A stretch of 64,000 nucleotides of DNA from CTSoil-075 sp042610375 (GCF_042610375.1 NZ_JBGJZL010000004.1:310001-374000); one strand, 5' to 3'. Shown: positions 18,412 through 26,688, counted from the stretch's first letter. The notes: generated from the letters alone by a model not told the origin. A program made the numbers and translations.

Positions 18412-18431
18412 AAAATTCATCCCTTCTTTAT

Positions 18432-18477
18432 CGAAAAATAGTATCGCATATTATATAATATGCGATACTATTTTTCG
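18432..18477. repeat. Perfect 46-bp palindrome upstream of the YVTN gene
   Basis: The sequence from CGAAAAATAGTATCGC to its exact reverse complement GCGATACTATTTTTCG has no spacer and no mismatch. It lies 21 bases upstream of the YVTN start codon. On either strand it would give a 23-bp hairpin with flanking T-rich arms. It could be a bidirectional terminator for reads from the IS remnant, or a regulatory hairpin. Confidence 0.8.
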
Positions 18478-18511
18478 GGGTACCGTAAACAAAATGATAT
18501 GGAAGAAAACA

Positions 18512-18711
18512 GGGTTCTAGTGCAAAAAATAACGCCGTGATATAATCATTACCCTAAACTTAAAAGTTGAGGTAAAAAGAATGTCACAGCATTTGTTTAA
18601 ATGGAAACATTTCCAGTCCGAAATTATAATATTATGTGTTCGCTGGTACCTGAAATATTCACTCAGTTACCGCATGATTGTGGAGATGATGCAGGAACGA
18701 GGATTAAACCT
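18512..18711 (+). mobile_element. IS6-family left-end remnant
   Basis: Left terminal repeat GGTTCTAGTGCAAAAAATAA followed by the first 46 codons of the transposase (SQHLFKWKHFQSEI to QERGLN). It ends exactly at the 86-bp element at 18712. The remainder on the other side is in inverted orientation. Confidence 0.8.
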
Positions 18712-18797
18712 TGAATCAGCGGGACAGGTGAATTGATTCAAATCACTATGAACATATATTTTATAGTGTGAATCATGCAACCTGCCCCGCTGTTTCA
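18712..18797. repeat. 86-bp inverted-repeat element, copy 2 (inside IS remnant)
   Basis: Same length and termini as the copy at 17119 (TGAATCAGCGGGACAGG at the left, CCTGCCCCGCTGTTTCA at the right). It lies between two oppositely oriented IS6 fragments, so it arrived in, or rearranged, an IS copy. Confidence 0.78.
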
Positions 18798-18918
18798 TTT
18801 ATTCAATCTGCCCTTTCTTGTTCATATGCATTGCTTCAATTTCACAAATGGTTTTCTCTGCAGTTTGAAAACTGTCAAATCCAAGTATTAGCATGACTTT
18901 TTGTTTAATAAATCAATG
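18798..18918 (-). mobile_element. IS6-family transposase 3' fragment, inverted
   Basis: On the minus strand this reads as the transposase segment from RFIKQK through FDSFQTAEKT to HMNKKGQIE, matching the 3' third of the intact copies. It is in opposite orientation to the fragment at 18512. Confidence 0.75.
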
Positions 18919-18925
18919 ACCCTTA

Positions 18926-19212
18926 GGGGTGTCGCACTTTTACGCAAAATTCCAATTACGCGTATCAGTATTATTTATCTATCAAAACACATGTTGAGTG
19001 TGTGGCGTTGATAGAGCGTAAATAGCCTGTATTCGCGGGGGCTCGTGGGTTTTGGTTAATTTTACAAGTGTGTAATTATGTTCGCTCATACTTCGGTTTG
19101 AGCGATTTTTTCATTGGGGGGTGTCGCGGAGTCGAGAGGTTTCGTGTAAAAGTTTAAACAAATACACGAAAATGAATACTTTTACACGAAATGTAGAGGG
19201 TTTCGTGTATTT
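18926..19212 (+). repeat. Dispersed RNA-like repeat, copy C with TTTCGTGTA arms
   Basis: Contains GGGGTGTCGC, GCGTATCAGTAT, a stem CTATCA (18979) with TGATAG (19009), ATTTTACAAGTGTGT and a terminator CGCTCA/TGAGCG around CTTCGG. After the terminator come GGGGGGTGTCGCGG and four TTTCGTGTA/TACACGAAA arms forming interleaved inverted repeats (about 19140-19212). Confidence 0.7.
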
Positions 19213-19411
19213 GTATGGTTGGAGTGGGGGATGAAGTTGATGAAGGCAGTTACAGCAAGGGGGTATGTGGGGCTGGATTGACGGGCGGTTTTACTACAGG
19301 CCATTATATTTTACGGATGGCATGTTTGTAATAGACATTTAAGTGTTGGGGTAGTTTATGGCGTTTATAAAATAATAGTTATATACTGTTTGATGAATTT
19401 AGGAATTTGTA
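19213..19411. other. Spacer before the WYL regulator
   Basis: About 200 bases between the repeat and the regulator operator. No gene or clear structure is visible. Confidence 0.4.
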
Positions 19412-19453
19412 GCATTAAATATGACAGGTGTATGTCGTATTTAATGCTATAAT
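19412..19453 (+). promoter_or_regulatory. Operator and -10 of the WYL regulator
   Basis: GCATTAAATATGACA (19412-19426) and TGTCGTATTTAATGC (19433-19447) form a 15-base inverted repeat with one mismatch and a six-base spacer. TATAAT follows at 19448. The same core, AATATGACA-N6-TGTCnTATT, recurs at 20388 in front of the next operon. Confidence 0.7.
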
Positions 19454-19471
19454 TAATTTGGGTGATAAAAA

Positions 19472-20380
19472 ATGAAAAGAAATCGATTATTTGAGATTAC
19501 AACCATATTGCTTAATAAGGGAACGATTACCGCCAGAGAACTTGCTGACCGTTTTGGTGTTTCAACAAGGACAATTTACCGGGATATTGATGTGCTTTCA
19601 TCAGCAGGTGTACCTGTGTATATGAATAAAGGCAATGGCGGCGGCATACATCTGCTTGAAAATTATACATTAAACAGGATGCTTATTTCAGAGCATGAAA
19701 GCGAAAACCTGCTGCTGGCATTCAATACTCTGCGGGCAACTCAATATCCGGAATTGGATATTGCCCTTGAAAAGATGGGGGCAATATTTAAGAATGCTTT
19801 AGATCATGACTGGGTAGAAGTTGATTTTTCTCCTTGGGGAAGTTCACCCAATGAACAAAACAAGTTTAACGATATAAAACGGGCTATGCTGGGGCGAAAT
19901 GTCATTCGATTTGACTATGTGAACGGGGAAGGCCACAGGAGCATACGATTGGCGGAACCGGAAAAACTTATTTTTAAAAATAATGCATGGTATCTACTAG
20001 CCTTCTGTCGGCAACGTCAGGAACACAGGACCTTTAGGATATCCAGGCTAAAAAAACTAGAAATTCAGGCGGATACATTTGATGTAAAGGTGCCGCCAGA
20101 AGCGAAACCGGAAGAACAGAACGCTGGTCAACAGTCGTTAATTGCCTTGAAACTTTGCTTTCAGGCGCAGGTCTTAAATCGCTTATACGACTATTTTGAT
20201 GATTCATTTATTATCCAGAACGGTGACGGAAGCTTTACTTTAGAGACCGCACTTCCGGAAGGAGAATGGCTTTACAGTTATATTTTATCTTTTGGCAGTT
20301 TTGTGAAGGTCATAGCACCAGAGAACGTACGTAAAATAATTGCAAATCGAATACGACAAGCATTAAAACTTTATGAATAA
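19472..20380 (+). CDS. WYL-domain transcriptional regulator (YafY family)
   Basis: 302 residues. The N-terminal helix-turn-helix (TARELADRFGVSTRTIYRDI) is of the DeoR/HTH_11 type. The middle contains the WYL domain (FDYVNGEGHRSIRLAEPEKL, then NAWYLLAFCRQ) and the end the WCX-like dimerisation domain. Such proteins are usually repressors that sense small ligands through the WYL fold. A long inverted repeat covers its own promoter, and an operator of the same sequence precedes the SDR operon downstream. Autoregulation and control of that operon are therefore likely. Confidence 0.92.
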   Translation: MKRNRLFEITTILLNKGTITARELADRFGVSTRTIYRDIDVLSSAGVPVYMNKGNGGGIHLLENYTLNRMLISEHESENLLLAFNTLRATQYPELDIALEKMGAIFKNALDHDWVEVDFSPWGSSPNEQNKFNDIKRAMLGRNVIRFDYVNGEGHRSIRLAEPEKLIFKNNAWYLLAFCRQRQEHRTFRISRLKKLEIQADTFDVKVPPEAKPEEQNAGQQSLIALKLCFQAQVLNRLYDYFDDSFIIQNGDGSFTLETALPEGEWLYSYILSFGSFVKVIAPENVRKIIANRIRQALKLYE

Positions 20381-20387
20381 TGATTTT

Positions 20388-20425
20388 AATATGACATACT
20401 GTTGTCTTATTATCTCGTGTATAAT
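20388..20425 (+). promoter_or_regulatory. Second WYL-type operator and promoter for the SDR operon
   Basis: AATATGACA (20388-20396), six bases, TGTCTTATT (20403-20411), then TATAAT at 20420. It matches the core of the operator at 19412 at nearly every position and keeps the same spacing. Confidence 0.68.
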
Positions 20426-20524
20426 TAAAAAATAGATCAAGAGTTATAAAACGATCTATAGATAATGTGGTTGTCAAATAGAAACGAGAGGACAGCAAAA
20501 TATAACGAAAGAAGGGAGATAATA

Positions 20525-21313
20525 ATGGATAACTTATTTAATGTAGATGAATTTAAAGGTAAGCGAATTCTAGTCACAGGTGGAACACAAGGTATTGGTG
20601 AAGCCATCGTCAAGCGCCTGAAGAGTGCTGGAGGAATAATTATAACCACTGCTCGATCCATTCCTGATGATACCCATGGGTCGGAATTATTTATTCAAGC
20701 TGACGTCAGTACTGCAGAAGGCGTGGCAGTAATTACTAAAACGGTGCTTGAGCGTTTTGGTGGTGTAGATATTTTGATTAATAATGTAGGCGGGTCGTCT
20801 GTTCCAGTTGGGGGCGCTCTAGTAATGAGTGATGATAATTGGCAGCAGATCTTTAACACAAATTTCTTCCCAGCTGTTCGCCTAGATCGAGCACTACTTC
20901 CTTCGATGCTGGAACAGGGCTCCGGCGTTATCATTCATATTACATCCATCCGGCGGCTCTTCCCAGCAACTGAAACGATGGCGTATTCTGCGGCGAAGGC
21001 AGCTTTGGCAAACTACAGCAAAGGACTTGCCAACCAGGTCGCGCCTCACGGCGTACGGGTTAATACCGTTGCGCCTGGTTTCATTGAAACGACGGCCACA
21101 AAGGGATTTATTAAACTGTTGGCTAATGGTTCGGATACCGACTATGACAGTGCGCGGCAGGAAATAATGAATAACCTGGGGGGTATTCCCCTTGGACGTC
21201 CGGGCCGTCCTGAAGAAGTAGCCGAACTGGTTGCCTTCCTGGCATCTGATCGGGCTTCGTATATCATCGGTAGTGAACATATCATCGATGGGGGGACTAT
21301 TCGGACAATCTAA
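20525..21313 (+). CDS. Short-chain dehydrogenase/reductase
   Basis: 262 residues from the ATG at 20525, with GGGAG upstream. Classical SDR features: TGGTQGIG cofactor loop (18-25), NNVGG (86-90), catalytic Ser141, Tyr154 and Lys158 (YSAAK), and the C-terminal IIGSEHIIDGGT. It oxidises or reduces an unidentified carbonyl/alcohol with NAD(P)H. It leads an operon with a SnoaL-like protein and a Dabb protein, under a promoter carrying the WYL-type operator. Confidence 0.9.
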   Translation: MDNLFNVDEFKGKRILVTGGTQGIGEAIVKRLKSAGGIIITTARSIPDDTHGSELFIQADVSTAEGVAVITKTVLERFGGVDILINNVGGSSVPVGGALVMSDDNWQQIFNTNFFPAVRLDRALLPSMLEQGSGVIIHITSIRRLFPATETMAYSAAKAALANYSKGLANQVAPHGVRVNTVAPGFIETTATKGFIKLLANGSDTDYDSARQEIMNNLGGIPLGRPGRPEEVAELVAFLASDRASYIIGSEHIIDGGTIRTI

Positions 21314-21376
21314 CGGAACAAGGAGGAACATACAGTAAACAGTAAAATCAATGATAAAATAAGTAAGGAGAGGATC

Positions 21377-21718
21377 ATGATGTCGATAAAACTACCACAG
21401 CTTATTGCTACTTTTGTTCAGGCAAAGAATGATCAAAATAGTGATGCAGTGATTGCTTGTTTCGCAGGTGATGCCATTGTTCATGACGAAGGACAGGAGA
21501 TTTGCGGTATTGCTGCTATCAAGAAATGGATTGATGCTAGCATTGAGAAATATCAAGACACCCTAGATCCTATCAACCTAGTAGAGCAAGGCAACGAGAC
21601 TGTACTCACAGCTCAAGTTTCCGGAACCTTTGATGGAAGTCCGATTCCACTTGACTTCCACTTTACCATCAATGACGGTAAGATTACCATGTTGAGCACT
21701 CGATTAACTGGTGATTGA
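21377..21718 (+). CDS. SnoaL-like / NTF2-fold protein
   Basis: 113 residues, preceded by AAGGAGAGG. The sequence pattern (FVQAKNDQNSDAVIACFAGDAIVHDEGQE, then GIAAIKKWID and a final beta sheet) is that of the NTF2/SnoaL superfamily, small cone-shaped proteins that bind or isomerise hydrophobic ligands. It sits 63 bases after the SDR gene in the same operon. Its substrate is unknown. Confidence 0.85.
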   Translation: MMSIKLPQLIATFVQAKNDQNSDAVIACFAGDAIVHDEGQEICGIAAIKKWIDASIEKYQDTLDPINLVEQGNETVLTAQVSGTFDGSPIPLDFHFTINDGKITMLSTRLTGD

Positions 21719-21768
21719 TTGTTAGACGTAATGATTATCAGAAACAATAGTAGATAGGATGTTCTAGA

Positions 21769-21965
21769 ATGATCACAAACAATCTGCTTTTAAAACTTAA
21801 GGATAGGAACGATGAAAACATTGCAAAGACAAGGGATATGTTGCTAAGTATGCAGGGGAAAATTGAGTTTCTCCATGATTTGAAAGTAGAAGTAGATATA
21901 CGTCATGGAACGTCGTCTTATGACGTTATATTAATTACCAAATTTGCTTCTATGGAAGATTTTGA
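21769..21965 (+). pseudogene. Dabb-domain (stress-responsive barrel) gene cut by IS6 insertion
   Basis: The first 65 codons read as a Dabb protein (LLLKLKDRNDENIAKTRDML and SSYDVILITKFASMEDFE). Then the IS terminal repeat begins and the frame continues through IS sequence to a chance stop at 22066. The expected C-terminal third is missing and is not found on the other side of the IS, so material was deleted as well. It was probably the third gene of the SDR operon. Confidence 0.8.
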
Positions 21966-22787
21966 GGCTCTGGTGCAAAGATTCTATAAAGTTAGAAGTT
22001 GCCAAAGATTTATCCAAATATCAAACTGCGATACTCATGATTTTGTTTATAAATTGAACCTCAGATAGGGCAGATTGAATTTCTACAATCTGCCCTTTTC
22101 TAATCATATGCATAATTTCAATTCCACAAATTGTTTTCTCAGCAGTTTTAAAACTGCCAAATCCAAGCATTGGCTTGACCTTTCGCTTAATAAATCGATG
22201 GTCTTGTTCAATAATATTGTTCAGATATTTTACTTTTCGAAGCGACGTGCTGACAGAGAGGATTCCGCTATATATCATTTCATAGATAGCAATCTCGGTC
22301 GCGGCATACTTGTCAGTTGTTATTACCCTTGGTTGCTGACTATGTTTGGCTTTTAGAGCTTTTCTAAAGAAATTCTTCGCAGCATCTTTATCGCGATGTT
22401 CAGATACGAGGAAGTCTATAGTGTTCCCTTGAGAATCAACTGCTCTATATAAATAGGCATTTGTACCCTTGATTTTCAGATAGGTTTCATCCATTCGCCA
22501 CGAATCGTTCGTTGGTGTAATATGTTTTCTGAGCTTCTTGCTAATAATTGGAGAATATTGATGAACCCATCTCATAATTATTGTGTGGGTGAGGTTTAAT
22601 CCTCTTTCTTGCATCATTTCCACAAGCATTCTATAACTGAGTGGATACTTTAGATACCAACGGACGCATAACATTATAATTTCCGAATCGAAATGTTTCC
22701 ACTTAAATAAATTATGTGACATTTTTTACCTCAATTCTCAAGTTTGTGGTAAGATTATAGCATCGATTTATTTTTTGCACCAGAACC
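21966..22787 (-). mobile_element. IS6-family element, complete copy
   Basis: 822 bases with terminal repeats GGCTCTGGTGCAAA at the left and TTTTTTGCACCAGAACC at the right, enclosing an intact transposase on the minus strand. Flanking 8-base sequences differ, so no target duplication remains; the element has probably recombined with another copy since insertion. Confidence 0.9.
22021..22722 (-). CDS. IS6-family transposase
   Basis: 233 residues with the compact IS6 layout: an N-terminal zinc-binding/HTH stretch, then the DDE catalytic core with Asp78 (WRMDETY), Asp137 (ITTDKYA) and Glu172 (IIEQDHRFIKRK). There is no frameshift or stop. It catalyses replicative copy-in transposition of its element. 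The copy at 31701 is closely similar. Confidence 0.93.
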   Translation of the reverse strand: MSHNLFKWKHFDSEIIMLCVRWYLKYPLSYRMLVEMMQERGLNLTHTIIMRWVHQYSPIISKKLRKHITPTNDSWRMDETYLKIKGTNAYLYRAVDSQGNTIDFLVSEHRDKDAAKNFFRKALKAKHSQQPRVITTDKYAATEIAIYEMIYSGILSVSTSLRKVKYLNNIIEQDHRFIKRKVKPMLGFGSFKTAEKTICGIEIMHMIRKGQIVEIQSALSEVQFINKIMSIAV

Positions 22788-22952
22788 GAAAAGGAAACAG
22801 TTAAACAATATGTAATATCAGAAGAATCCCGAGGTCCAAACTGGAAAGAAGAAATTCAGAAAAATTATGTAAATAAATATATTAGACTTAATAGTTTTGA
22901 GGAATTCACTGAAGATGAAAAGGCATTTTTCAGAAAAATGAATCAAAACTAG
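22788..22952 (+). pseudogene. C-terminal remnant of an unknown protein
   Basis: Open in frame from the IS border to a stop at 22950-22952. The translation is charged and helical (VISEESRGPNWKEEI, FEEFTEDEKAFFRKMNQN). It has no start and begins at the IS edge, so the 5' part was lost on insertion or deletion. The family is not recognised. Confidence 0.45.
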
Positions 22953-22992
22953 GATATCCTATAATATTCGAACATGCGTGTGGAGACATCAA

Positions 22993-23276
22993 ATGATCGT
23001 TGAGATGATGCAAGAGAGAGGTTTGAAACTAACTCATACAACAATCGATTTATTAAACGAAAGATCAAACTAATGCTTGGATTTGATAGCTTTGAAACTG
23101 CTGAGAAAATAATTTGTGGAATTGAAACGATGCATATGAGCAGGAAGGGGCAGGTTGAAGAAATTCAATGTGTCCGTTCTGAGGTTGAATTTATAAATAA
23201 GATTATGGGGATCGTAGCTTAACACTGTGGCGAAATTCAGGAAAATTTCGATTTCATACTTTTCTGCACCAGAACC
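22993..23276 (+). mobile_element. IS6-family copy with internal deletion
   Basis: It carries transposase residues around VEMMQERGLKLTHTTI, jumps directly to RFIKRKIKLMLGFDSF, and runs to the normal stop and right end CTGCACCAGAACC. About 380 bases including both catalytic aspartates are missing, and so is the left end. It is inactive. Confidence 0.8.
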
Positions 23277-23340
23277 CCGCCGCTTATTGTAGTATAGGAC
23301 AAGTAATTAGGATAATGTATAGGCTTGAAGAGGTTTGTAA

Positions 23341-24120
23341 ATGAATATTTTAAATAAACCCAGCCCAGAATGGTATAAAGAAATATGGTCACTTGATATT
23401 CAAGATATGTCTTGGGTTGAACATACTAACGATGAAGTCAACTTTATCATTGATATTATGGATTTATCAGGGACAGAAAGAATTTTGGATTTAGCATGTG
23501 GTTTTGGTAGACATGCACTAGAGCTTTCAAGAAGAGGTTTTCCAGTAGTTGGCGTAGACATTACAAGTGATTATATAAACGAGGCTATGAGAATTTCTTC
23601 TTTTGATAAATTAAATGCAGAATTTATCTGTGCAGATATAAGGGATATGACTTTTAAAAATGAATTTGATGTTGTTTTAAATATGGCAGATGGTGCGGTT
23701 GGATATCTGGAAAATGATAATGAAAATTTGAAAATATTTGATTTGATTACATCTTCTCTAAAAAAAGGTGGAAAACATTTTATGAATATTTGCAATGCGG
23801 AGCATGCTGAAATGCATTTTCCAAGAAGGTATTGGGATATTGGAGAAAAAGAGCTTTCTCTTCCCGAATTCCATTGGGATAAAGAAAATCGACGGATGTT
23901 ATATGGAGGATGGGGGCTGAAATTTGGAGAGGTAGCTGAAAAACCAAAAATTGATGAATTGTCAGCGCATTCAAGCATTCGACTATACTCAGTAAATGAA
24001 ATAGAAGACATCTTCAAATCGAGAGAAATGATTGTTAAAAATACATTTGGGAAGTTTGATAAATCGATACCATCATCGCACAGGGAAATGCAATTGCTAA
24101 TTTACTCACAAAAGATTTGA
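23341..24120 (+). CDS. Class I SAM-dependent methyltransferase
   Basis: 259 residues. Motif I is ILDLACGFGRHALELSRRG (about 48-66), followed by VVGVDIT and ICADIRDM, the SAM-binding pattern of class I enzymes. The C-terminal half with YGGWGLKFGE resembles small-molecule methyltransferases of the Methyltransf_25 type. The substrate is unknown. It stands alone between IS debris and repeat copy D. The start has AGAGG nine bases upstream. Confidence 0.88.
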   Translation: MNILNKPSPEWYKEIWSLDIQDMSWVEHTNDEVNFIIDIMDLSGTERILDLACGFGRHALELSRRGFPVVGVDITSDYINEAMRISSFDKLNAEFICADIRDMTFKNEFDVVLNMADGAVGYLENDNENLKIFDLITSSLKKGGKHFMNICNAEHAEMHFPRRYWDIGEKELSLPEFHWDKENRRMLYGGWGLKFGEVAEKPKIDELSAHSSIRLYSVNEIEDIFKSREMIVKNTFGKFDKSIPSSHREMQLLIYSQKI

Positions 24121-24246
24121 TGTTATTCTTGCCCAAAAATCTAACTCAGCAAATTGAATAAAAGAAATGCGGGGACAGGTATGATATTTCAGAAAAGAAG
24201 AAGTATTATACTATATGTTTATATTTAGTAACTCCAATTTCTGAAA

Positions 24247-24352
24247 ATAGGGGTGTCGCAGGGTGTCATAGGGGTGCCGAACCTTCAAAAATTCAGTGTA
24301 TTGGTATCAACTCCCTATCACAACACATGTGGAGTCAGTGGCATTGATAGTA
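24247..24352 (+). repeat. Dispersed RNA-like repeat, copy D (5' part)
   Basis: GGGGTGTCGCAGGGTGTCAT, GTGTATTGGTATCAACTCCC and the CACAACACATGTGGAGT core, with a stem CTATCA (24315) and TGATAG (24345). It closely resembles copy A. The 3' part with the UUCG terminator is absent. Confidence 0.62.
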
Positions 24353-24390
24353 AATAAATAGCTGGAAGTAAGAGAGAGTAGTGTTAGTAG

Positions 24391-24570
24391 TTAGATGCAT
24401 AAAAGAAACTCAAAAAAATACAAATAAGATTGGAAAGCGGCAAAGGAGGTATTTATACAATAAAATGTATAAATACCTCCTTTGCCAATTGTTTTGAGAG
24501 GATACTGATTTCTCAGAGTAATTTGACCGTTACTAGCTAAATTGGCGACATAACTTCTTTTACTCATCAT
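24391..24570 (-). CDS. Possible small protein with AbrB-like start
   Basis: 59 codons from one of two adjacent ATGs, preceded by CCAAGGTGA. The N-terminal part (YVANLASNGQITLRNQYPL) resembles the first strand of AbrB-type DNA-binding antitoxins. The middle is encoded by a perfect palindrome and the C-terminus is aromatic and odd. It may be a gene whose 3' part was replaced by the palindromic unit. Low confidence. Confidence 0.25.
   Translation of the reverse strand: MMSKRSYVANLASNGQITLRNQYPLKTIGKGGIYTFYCINTSFAAFQSYLYFFEFLLCI
24440..24485. repeat. 19-bp perfect inverted repeat (strong hairpin)
   Basis: GCAAAGGAGGTATTTATAC and its exact complement arm are separated by eight bases. The arms contain AAAGGAGG and its reverse CCTCCTTT. 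Possibly a small palindromic mobile unit or a terminator; no T run follows. Confidence 0.7.
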
Positions 24571-24874
24571 CTGTCACCTTGGCTGCTTATTTTAGCGTTA
24601 ACCATAATACGACACTTTATTATAAAAAAATATCAAAGGGATATGTGGTAAAATGTCGAATAAATGATATAAAGAGAATAATTGGTAAAAATATAGTATT
24701 TAAGAGGGACTATAAAGATAACTAAAAGATTGTTCATTTATTTCTAAAGGATTAAAAAGTAGAACACCTTCTGATTCAAAATAAGAGAAACTAAAACTTC
24801 TATCTTGGCTGAATCTTTGTTAAAGCTAAGTTTTATATATAAAAAGAAATTTGAAAAATAGGGAAAAAATAATT
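24571..24874. other. AT-rich leader before the chemoreceptor
   Basis: About 300 AT-rich bases with no ORF. It probably carries the chemoreceptor promoter, but no clear -35/-10 pair could be chosen. Confidence 0.35.
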
Positions 24875-26563
24875 ATGAATTTATCAATTGGTAAAAAAAT
24901 CACAGGAGCTTTTCTATTTGTTACGTTCCTAGTCGTATGTATGAGTGTCTTTACTATATACGAATTTAACAAACTGGATACCGTAGCGAAAAAAAGTACT
25001 AATGAAAATATGGAAAAAATGCAATTAACCTTAGGCACTGCAAATGATTTAGCGAATTTGGCTGTGGTAGTGCGGCGTTTTAATTTCACAGGTGATGAAA
25101 GTGATATCTTGATTTACAACCAATACAAACAGGCAATGAATGACAAAGTGGCTAGATCTGAGCAATTGTTTGTCAACGAAGATGCAAAAAAAATAATCCA
25201 AAAGATCAAAACAGAAAAAACTGCTTATGAAGTTATTGCCGAAAAATCTATCCAAGCAAAACGTGAGAATAAGATCGAACAGGTAGCTTTATACATGCAA
25301 CAGGCTGGGCAACCCTTTAAGCTCGCCAATGGAGCCACTGTTGATTTAGTGAAAGCTATTCAAGAATTTGTAAAAAATGAGGAACAACGTCTAGAGACAG
25401 AAAAAGAACAGACACACAAAATTATAATTGGCGTAAATATCCTTATTGCTTTTGCTGGTATCAGTATTGGACTATGGATTAGCCGTAAGATTGCCAAACC
25501 GGTTAATGCAGTAGCAACTGCTGCTGCAAAAATTGCCGATGGGGATCTTACTCAACCCCCGCTAAAAATTGACTCTGGAGATGAAGTTGGACAGCTCGCG
25601 CAGTCATTTAATCAGATGACTGCACAATTGAAACAACTGATCGGTAAAATATCTGTCTCTGCGGAACATATAGCTTCTTCATCTCAACAACTGACAGCCA
25701 GTGCTGAGCAATCGGCCCAGGCATCTAATCAAGTAGCCATTTCCATTACTGACATTGCTCAGGGCTCGCAGCAACAGTTAGACACGGTTAACCAAACCAC
25801 GCTAGTTGCTAAAAATATGTCAACTAGTGTCCAACAGATTGCAGCTACTGCTAGGGAGGTTGGGAACAGTTCAACGCGCGCTACTGCTACTGCAGAGGCA
25901 GGCACGATTTCTATCGAAAAGACGGTTAAGCAAATACGGAAAATTGAACAGACTGTCAATTCCTCAACCCAACTAGTTACTGTACTTGGTCAACATTCAC
26001 AGGAAATAGGTCAAATTGTAGATACTATTTCTGGAATTGCCGGGCAAACTAATTTACTAGCCCTTAATGCAGCAATTGAGGCGGCCAGGGCTGGTGAGCA
26101 AGGTAGAGGATTTGCTGTGGTCGCGGAAGAAGTACGCAAACTGGCTGAGCAGTCTCAAGAGGCGACTAAGCAGATTTCCGTTATTATCTCCCAAATTCAG
26201 GGACAAACCAACAATACAGTAAGTGCTATGGTCACTGGTAGCCGTGAAGTGCAATTAGGAGCAGAATTAGTGACAAGTACTGGTCAGGCTTTTGCTGATA
26301 TTGTGTTAGCAGTTAGTGAGGTCTCCACACAAATTGTTGAAATTTCTACAGCGATTCATGACTTAGGTGTTGGTAGCCAGCAAGTGGTTGACTCTGTTAA
26401 TGAGATTGACCAGATTAGTAAAAATACTGCCAGTGAAACAGAAACAGTATCGGCAGCAACCGAAGAGCAATCAGCTTCGATGGAAGAAATTGCGGCAGCT
26501 AGCCAAGCCTTAGCACATTTAGCTGAAGAACTTAACACCTCAGTTCGGATATTTCGTATTTAA
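24875..26563 (+). CDS. Methyl-accepting chemotaxis protein
   Basis: 562 residues from the ATG at 24875 (AGGGA upstream); an in-frame TTG eight codons earlier is less likely. It has an N-terminal membrane helix (about 9-29), a helical periplasmic 4HB-type sensor, a second helix (about 187-204), a HAMP domain and a long coiled-coil signalling domain. The hairpin tip (ISGIAGQTNLLALNAAIEAA, then EQGRGFAVVAEEVRKLAEQS) binds CheA/CheW. The ligand is unknown. It is a single-gene unit ended by a strong hairpin. Confidence 0.93.
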   Translation: MNLSIGKKITGAFLFVTFLVVCMSVFTIYEFNKLDTVAKKSTNENMEKMQLTLGTANDLANLAVVVRRFNFTGDESDILIYNQYKQAMNDKVARSEQLFVNEDAKKIIQKIKTEKTAYEVIAEKSIQAKRENKIEQVALYMQQAGQPFKLANGATVDLVKAIQEFVKNEEQRLETEKEQTHKIIIGVNILIAFAGISIGLWISRKIAKPVNAVATAAAKIADGDLTQPPLKIDSGDEVGQLAQSFNQMTAQLKQLIGKISVSAEHIASSSQQLTASAEQSAQASNQVAISITDIAQGSQQQLDTVNQTTLVAKNMSTSVQQIAATAREVGNSSTRATATAEAGTISIEKTVKQIRKIEQTVNSSTQLVTVLGQHSQEIGQIVDTISGIAGQTNLLALNAAIEAARAGEQGRGFAVVAEEVRKLAEQSQEATKQISVIISQIQGQTNNTVSAMVTGSREVQLGAELVTSTGQAFADIVLAVSEVSTQIVEISTAIHDLGVGSQQVVDSVNEIDQISKNTASETETVSAATEEQSASMEEIAAASQALAHLAEELNTSVRIFRI

Positions 26564-26630
26564 AGACGTCATCAAATAAGAAAGAGTAAATAAGGAATAG
26601 TAAAAATCATTCTGCTACGCTACATGCTAG

Positions 26631-26688
26631 GAAGATAGGGGACGTTGGTTTGTCTTGTTTATAAGACAAACTAACGTCCCCTATCTTC
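26631..26688. terminator. Long hairpin after the chemoreceptor gene
   Basis: 26-base arms (GAAGATAGGGGACGTTGG and its complement) with one G-T pair around a six-base loop. There is no long T run, so it may be a palindromic element serving as terminator. Confidence 0.6.

Noticed and set aside
21966..22068. Dabb protein ending at 22068 as an intact 99-residue protein
   Set aside because: Its last third is encoded by the IS6 terminal region, which matches the right end of the copy at 31632.
16814..24352. CRISPR array suggested by repeated GTGTCG/CACAACACATG units
   Set aside because: Copies are thousands of bases apart and carry internal structure; no regular spacers.
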